Assembly: GCA_037102815.1 (NCBI GenBank)
Contig: BTPP01000012.1
Coordinates: forward strand, 310,001 to 374,000
DNA from: Neurospora intermedia
Taxonomy: Eukaryota; Ascomycota; Sordariomycetes; Sordariales; Sordariaceae
Reading direction: 5' to 3'
Length of the DNA stretch: 64,000 nucleotides
Shown here: positions 58,435-64,000 of the stretch, piece by piece
Layout: each line of letters begins with the position of its first letter
Numbering within the stretch: position 1 is the first letter of the stretch
Notes under the pieces: model-generated
Seen by the model: the letters and a program-made list of their open reading frames with translations, nothing else
The model's database searches: none
Told to the model about the DNA's origin: nothing
Translations under genes and position numbers: made by a program

Positions 58435-61400
58435 CTAAAGGGTGTGAATGTCCCAGTCGACCCAAACGAGGCCTACTCCAGCTACACGAACCATGTACAA
58501 GCATACTGGGCTTACGGCGTTAACGCCGATAATCACAGGGTCGTCCTCCTCTTCCATAATCTCGAGATCCAGTAATGAATCTCGTCGTTTGCTGCGTTTG
58601 ATGCGAGTAACGATGATGAAGATGAAGCGGTTGTCCTGGTTGTTGTACTCGATGTTGTGCGTAAATACGTGGTCGACACGGCCAAATCGGGTTCTTCCGC
58701 TTCTGGATTTGTACTGGATGTAGTCACCTTGTTCGAATGTGAATCGATCGTTCGAAGTCCTGCAGCACGGGCATGTTAGTGCACTGTTAAGAGTGTGGTA
58801 CCAAATGCATCAACACCATGGCTTAGGAAGTAGTGACAGTGGTGTATACTAGGTATCGCGTCCAAAGAAAGTTGTTGTTTTTTTTGGCCATCAGCAGTCC
58901 ATCGCGCATTGCATGCGCCATCAAGTCAGCGCCAGTGGTTGAATATGGTGCCTTGATGCGATTGTTCTGGTTGACTAGCCGTCGAATGTGTGAATGCGCG
59001 TTGTGCTGGATTGTCGTGAAATTGGTGCACAAATTTGCATCGTTTGTATGGGATTTGGCCGACAAAAAGGCTGGTTTTTCGGCGACGGTGATCTCGATGG
59101 CGCATGCCCCCCTGGCAGCCGAGACAATTCTCAAATGTGCAGAATCGCATGCACTTTTGAAAGCTGCGCGCAGTTTCGATGCATCACAAAGATTCGTGTC
59201 GGAATTGATGTCGAAGTCGGAATTGGCTGCGAAATCGAGCAAATGTCCGGTACTATCACCACATTCCCAATCCATGCATCACTTTCACCCAAAGTGGATG
59301 TACGTACCTGTCTGTGAATGCGAATTTGTGGGACCATTGGAACGCCCTGTTCTGCATCAATGACGGAGAGAACGTCGATGGCGCACCATACTCGTTCTGA
59401 TAGGCTCGTGCGTGCAGCCTTTGCCAAAGCGCTGAGGTGTCTTCGAAGGTTGTGCGCCGGGGTAGTCGTTTTCCTTCGTTCACTGCATGAGTCGCTACCA
59501 CGTCTTTCTCGTTGATCTTGTTGATGGCACACGGCGACAAGTGGTCTGTGTCGCTGGTTGATCCTAGTCGTTGACTGGCCGAGATCTCAGACAATTGTTG
59601 ATCCTCCATAGCCTCCGTTCTCTCTTCCCTGTCCTTGATGGCGCTGCGGTCTTCTCGTGAAAGAACCCTGTTGAACAAGGAAGGGCATTGTCGTCGCAAG
59701 TCCTCCATGTCGCGCGTTAGCTCTGGGTCGTCATACTTGAAAGCATGCTGCAAAACGAATCGCACTGTCTCCCCGAAATTGGACTTCATCAACAGCACCT
59801 TTTCTACATTGGAGTAGTTGGTTTCGTAAACTCGAGTCTTGAAATATCTGCCAAACAATTAGCATTCGGTTCGTTGTGTACGGGGATGCAGGTTCTTCTC
59901 TGTTCCTGCATCACCAATCTGTGGTTTTGATTGCCGATGGGGGACTGCAGTCACGTGAGGGTACGAAGGTACGTCGATAGTCTCGGCTGGCTCGCTGGAT
60001 CCTGAACCCAATTCCCAGAAATGCAAACTGAATCGAATTTTGATTTCAGAATCAAGCTGGTCCAGCGTGCCAAGCCCCGGCCCCGTCCTGCCATACAGAT
60101 AACCCTATCATACACAACCCTCATATTCAACGGGACAATTGTTAGACGTACCTGTGCAAATTTTCTCCAGTCAATGTATTGAGACTAACCGTCAAAGCAT
60201 ACTCCTCTGCAAAGTCTGGGTAATGCAATGCGATATGAACATTAGGGCGGTAAATCTCCGTTATGTATGTCTGTGATCGTTTCTTCTTGTCTGCCTCTTC
60301 TTCGATGCCTGCATCGGCTTCCGGTACAATCGCTTGCGTACCCGGAGCCCCTTCTGTCGGCGATACATTGCCGGTACCCGGGGCTGATGCTGATGCTGAT
60401 GCCGATGCCGATGCCGACCTCACGCTGGATGCAACGGACCCCCTGGACGTTGACTTGCGTGCCAGCACATGCAATTGATTGAATAAATGGCGGGCACGGT
60501 AGAGTACTGTTCCCAGCTGTTGACGATCTTGCTTTCGTGCATTGTGTCCCATCAGCAACGTAGTGCTTTTCGCTACTGCAGCCATAGTCTCGACAACAAT
60601 CTCAACTGGGTCCAGACCTTCCGCTTCTGCTTTGATACAGAACCGTGTAGTCATATACTCTCGTTTGAGCCAGTGTAGTAACATCGCTGGAATAATTACT
60701 ATCCATTTGGCATGCTCTGACATAGAGTAACTCTGTAGATGTTTAATGGGTGAGTGCAGCTTTTGCCAGCCAGGTGGAAACGGCCACGACTGTAGTCGAA
60801 TCGCATATTGAGCCCTCCCAGTTGCATTAAAAATATCATCCTTCAACAGCCAATGAAGTAGATTGATAATGCCATTGTATTCGGAATGGCCTGGATCTGG
60901 AGGACGGCTCATGACAAGGTCCAATGCCGGTGACAGCTGTGCTAATGCAGGGTGGGGTTCCTTGATGCCCCATTGGCGACCGTACCGCTTGGCCTCGCTT
61001 TGATTGACATCTTCTGCTATGGCCGCCATGGATTGCTGCATTTCACTGATCTGGTAATGGAACCTTCCATGAGTGACAATGTCGAAATTGATTTGGGCAT
61101 CTGGGTCTCGCTCCTCGCCGTCATTGCCGCCGACTGGCCCATGTTTTGTTGAAAATGTAAAACAACATCGACAGAATTTGATAGCGCGGGGGCCCTTGAA
61201 TCCACAATTTTCAGCCTGCTGCGGCATATCGCCGATATAACACAGCGGGAATGCACATAGACGGACTTCTTCTGGCCCGTTCTCTCCGTATATGCTTATT
61301 ACCATGCCTGCATCCAGCTGGGTCATAGTTTTTAGCGCCTTGATGATATCTTCGAATTTGGATCCATGCGGGCCTAGAAGTAAAGGGAAAATGCTACCAG

Positions 61401-63614
61401 GGCGTGCACGCTCTTTAGCTGGTAGACCGGCTGGTGTGAAATAGAATCCCATTAATGTACGATAGGAATTGCGGAATACACCGAATCCGTCGATAAAATC
61501 GAGGTGTGGGAATGAGACAACCCGCAAGTTACCCTCTCGGTCTTGGTCCCATTTATCACAGAACTCCTCTCGGCCCCATTCTTCAAGTTCCAACTCGGCC
61601 CGCAAAGGTGGGGTATGGCACATCGGTATAATGCGGCGCGCATTGTTTACCGATGAGATTTTGACCATGCGCCGGACCATGTAATACATCTGCTCCTTAT
61701 CCCAAGATTCCCTGAATATAGGTGTGGTGTACTTGGGGAAAGGTGGCGCTTTCTTTGGTCTTCCCATCTGTGGTCTGGCAGCGGCCGCTGGAATAACACC
61801 CGGGTCATTCTGTTCTTCGCCGAAATACCGGTCAATGTACACATCCAGCTGTGCATACACCTTTGTCTCGGGTATATAGGTTAATGTCGACGTTAAGACC
61901 AATTCCCGATTGTCGTGTGCTGGCATAAAGACGATGCCTTCTAGCGCGGCACAATTGGTTCCCTGCCGATGTGCCTCTTGGACCTGCAGACACAACTGGT
62001 CTTTGATGTCTGTACATGGTCTTTTACGATGGTCAAACCCAACGCCATATACGCGACCAAGATGACCCTTTTGCGACATCTCATCGTCGGGAATATTGCT
62101 ACAGGATAAATGACAAGAATTGCCGTTGGTGCAGCGGTAACAGATCCAATCGCTGGGGAAAATAGCCGGACCTTTGACTTCGTCTTCGAGTATGATATGC
62201 GCGAACCGACCAGATGTAGTGCGAACCGAAGACAGCCATGAATGTGACTCAAATAACTCGCATGGCATATCGACGAAATAACCGGGGCCAGAATATGACC
62301 TCTTCCCCATGTCAGACATTATCATGTTTCTAAACACAGTAGGCGGATCGAAAAATGTCATTATTCCAGTTGATGCTGGTAATGGTAGCGGCAGTTGCGA
62401 CGTCTCCAAATCAATGTCTATGCCCGCGGGGTCCCTCTCGGCGGCGGGGGCAAGGGTGTTGTCTGTGTCTCCCACTTGTGGTTGGAGGGGATTCGCTAAC
62501 CGCTTGAGCTTCTCCACTCGTACAAGCGCTCGTTCGGCTGCCTTTTGCAGGACTCGACCTTCCTCAATATCGTTCCCGCTGTAATTCTCGGCACGGTTTT
62601 TCGCTCGTCGAGCAAGTCTGTTGGCCTTGTCCAATTCCTCACGCGCCCGCAATGCCTCGAGTTTACGGCGTTCGTCTCCCTTGATGCGGGCTGGTAGAGT
62701 TGGCATTTTCATAACGTTCAACGGAACTTTCGCCACCCGCATATTCATCATCGGCATTCGACTTCGCATATTCCTCGTCAACGTAATCAATTGCTTCGGC
62801 AATGCCAGGACCATCGACGGGATTTTGCCAGGTTCAGAGTCGTCCCGGATTGTCATGAACACCTCTCGCAAGGCATCATAGTCCTTCCGGCTAAGACCTG
62901 TCAAATCGGCGTACGTGGCCAGCGCCTTTGCCAGAGGGGACATTTGGATCGATTTATTCTGTCGCACGCCGAGGAATGTCGATGTATCTTCTTCGTCGGG
63001 TGGGTATATGGGAGCTAGACCCGGTTCGACTTCCCCCTCGGCGCCCGAAATGTCCGGATTGATTTCATCGAACGGCTCGTATTCCTCGAGAGGAGCGACC
63101 CAAATACAGTCCTCATAGTCCCCGGCGCCTGTTACGTCTTCGAGTGGAATGCCAGCACGAGCGGCTTCGACCAAGGCGTCTTCGAGGTCGCCGTCTCGAA
63201 GCTCATCGATGTCGACAACTATTACATCAGGTTAGCAATTCACGCTTGTTGATGTCAGTATCGGTCTTGATGCTTACGATCATCTTCATCAGATTCGCTG
63301 CCCTCTAGTGATGGTGGCGCGGTCGAAGAGTCAAAGCCGCCATTATCGATCATATCATCGTCATTGTTGCCGTCGTCAACCCCGCCACCGAACATTGCTC
63401 GAATCTCGTCGATGTCAAACATCGGTACATCTTGGTCAACATCATCGCCGTCGCTCATCTGGATGTCGCCGTCATCACTGGCAACGGGACTTTCGACGTT
63501 GTTGTTGCTACTGTCGGCGGGGTCACCGTCATCTTGCTCTGGCTGATTCTGGCGCAGTCTAGCTTGCGTGTTCTTGGTCTGCTTCCTGCCCGGTGGTCTC
63601 TGTTTGCGCGGCAT
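58435..63614 (-). CDS. Large transposase-like protein, Tnp2 superfamily (CACTA/Plavaka-like DNA transposon)
   Basis: Four minus-strand exons (63614-63278, 63218-60152, 59847-59308, 58759-58435) join in frame to 1,422 residues. Exon 1 is a basic then acidic N-terminus. Exon 2 has a coiled, charged region, a CYRCTNGNSCHLSC cluster that may bind zinc, and a transposase core: DFIDGFGVFRN, IFPLLLGPHGSKFED, LCYIGDMPQQ and an IKFCRCC cysteine motif. This layout resembles Tnp2-type transposases by my recollection of the family. Exons 2-3 join as NLHRYFKTRVYETNY. Exon 4 adds a BAH-like GDYIQYKSRSGRTRFGRV and ends WVDWDIHTL. No stop, frameshift or RIP damage is seen, so the element may be recent. Intron 3 (548 bases) has an open frame of its own. 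The precise superfamily is uncertain. Confidence 0.8.
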
Positions 63615-64000
63615 CTTGAACGCGGTCAGTGCTGCTACGCGTTTGGCGAAATGGCAGAGTTCTTGTCGAGGCGGGGATATTCAATTCGCAGCCTCCAGAA
63701 ACCCAGAAGAGTGCGATGCCAGTGGGGGGGGGGGGGGGGGGGGGGGAGGGCACTTCGTTTGTCGTCTGAACTCTGTCATTCACCCAGGCGCCCGTCCACA
63801 ATGTCGCGTTCTACCCTTCACCACAACAACCATTCACTGCTGCGACCATTCACTACTACGACCAGAGATCGATTTCGAACCCCATCGAACACGCACCCGT
63901 CCCACAAATACCGCACAAAATCCTGCCAAACTTTACGCACAAAGTTTTCTGTCTCCCAAATCCGTCGGACTCGCTTCAACCACCCACCCCATTTGCAAGC
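63615..64000. other. 5' flank of the transposase gene, cut by the window end
   Basis: It holds the presumed promoter and a 23-base G run (63724-63746). CACTAC and GACCATTCACT words repeat near 63830-63860. No terminal inverted repeat is recognised; the element probably extends past the window. Confidence 0.45.
63724..63746. repeat. 23-base poly-G tract
   Basis: An uninterrupted G run, followed after one A by three more Gs, about 110 bases upstream of the transposase start codon. Confidence 0.9.

Overview
The window is nuclear DNA of a filamentous ascomycete, most likely a sordariomycete of the Neurospora/Sordaria type. The evidence is short GT..AG introns in every host gene, a CFEM cell-surface protein, long microsatellite-rich intergenic stretches, and a TA-rich block with the mark of repeat-induced point mutation (RIP): CpA and TpG lost, CpG kept. 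The species cannot be named from the sequence alone.

Layout. Positions 1-24,000 are ordinary gene space: a GPI-type CFEM protein (+), a Pipsqueak/CENP-B-type DNA-binding protein (-), the small DNA polymerase delta subunit (+), the queuosine salvage hydrolase (-), the SUMO-activating enzyme subunit UBA2 (+), a FabG-like short-chain reductase (-), then a 6.6-kb gap and a CaMKK/Ssp1-like kinase (-). Exon structures were rebuilt by joining splice sites that keep frame and family motifs. For UBA2 this moves the start about 370 bases upstream, to 9110.

Positions 24,000-58,400 hold no host gene I can support. At the centre (31,078-47,260) is a nest of two Ty3/gypsy-type LTR retroelement fossils, both decayed. 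An 8.7-kb element (31,925-40,592, minus strand, target repeat gatat) sits inside an older 7.5-kb one (plus strand, target repeat gtttt). The nest lies in a third AT-rich segment (about 30,885-48,502) that may be an older inverted-repeat element. The two LTR elements show different RIP patterns: both strands in the outer one, nearly one strand only in the inner one. Outside this block are a 79-bp inverted repeat (27,771-28,070), homopolymer tracts, microsatellites and tRNA-like pieces.

Positions 57,000-64,000 hold what looks like a young DNA transposon of the Tnp2 (CACTA/Plavaka-like) superfamily. Its four-exon gene (58,435-63,614, minus) reads open for 1,422 codons without RIP damage, and a GC-rich repeat zone lies beyond its 3' end. 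Its termini were not found; the 5' end probably lies outside the window. The host genes do not form a pathway cluster. They are unrelated housekeeping genes with alternating orientation.
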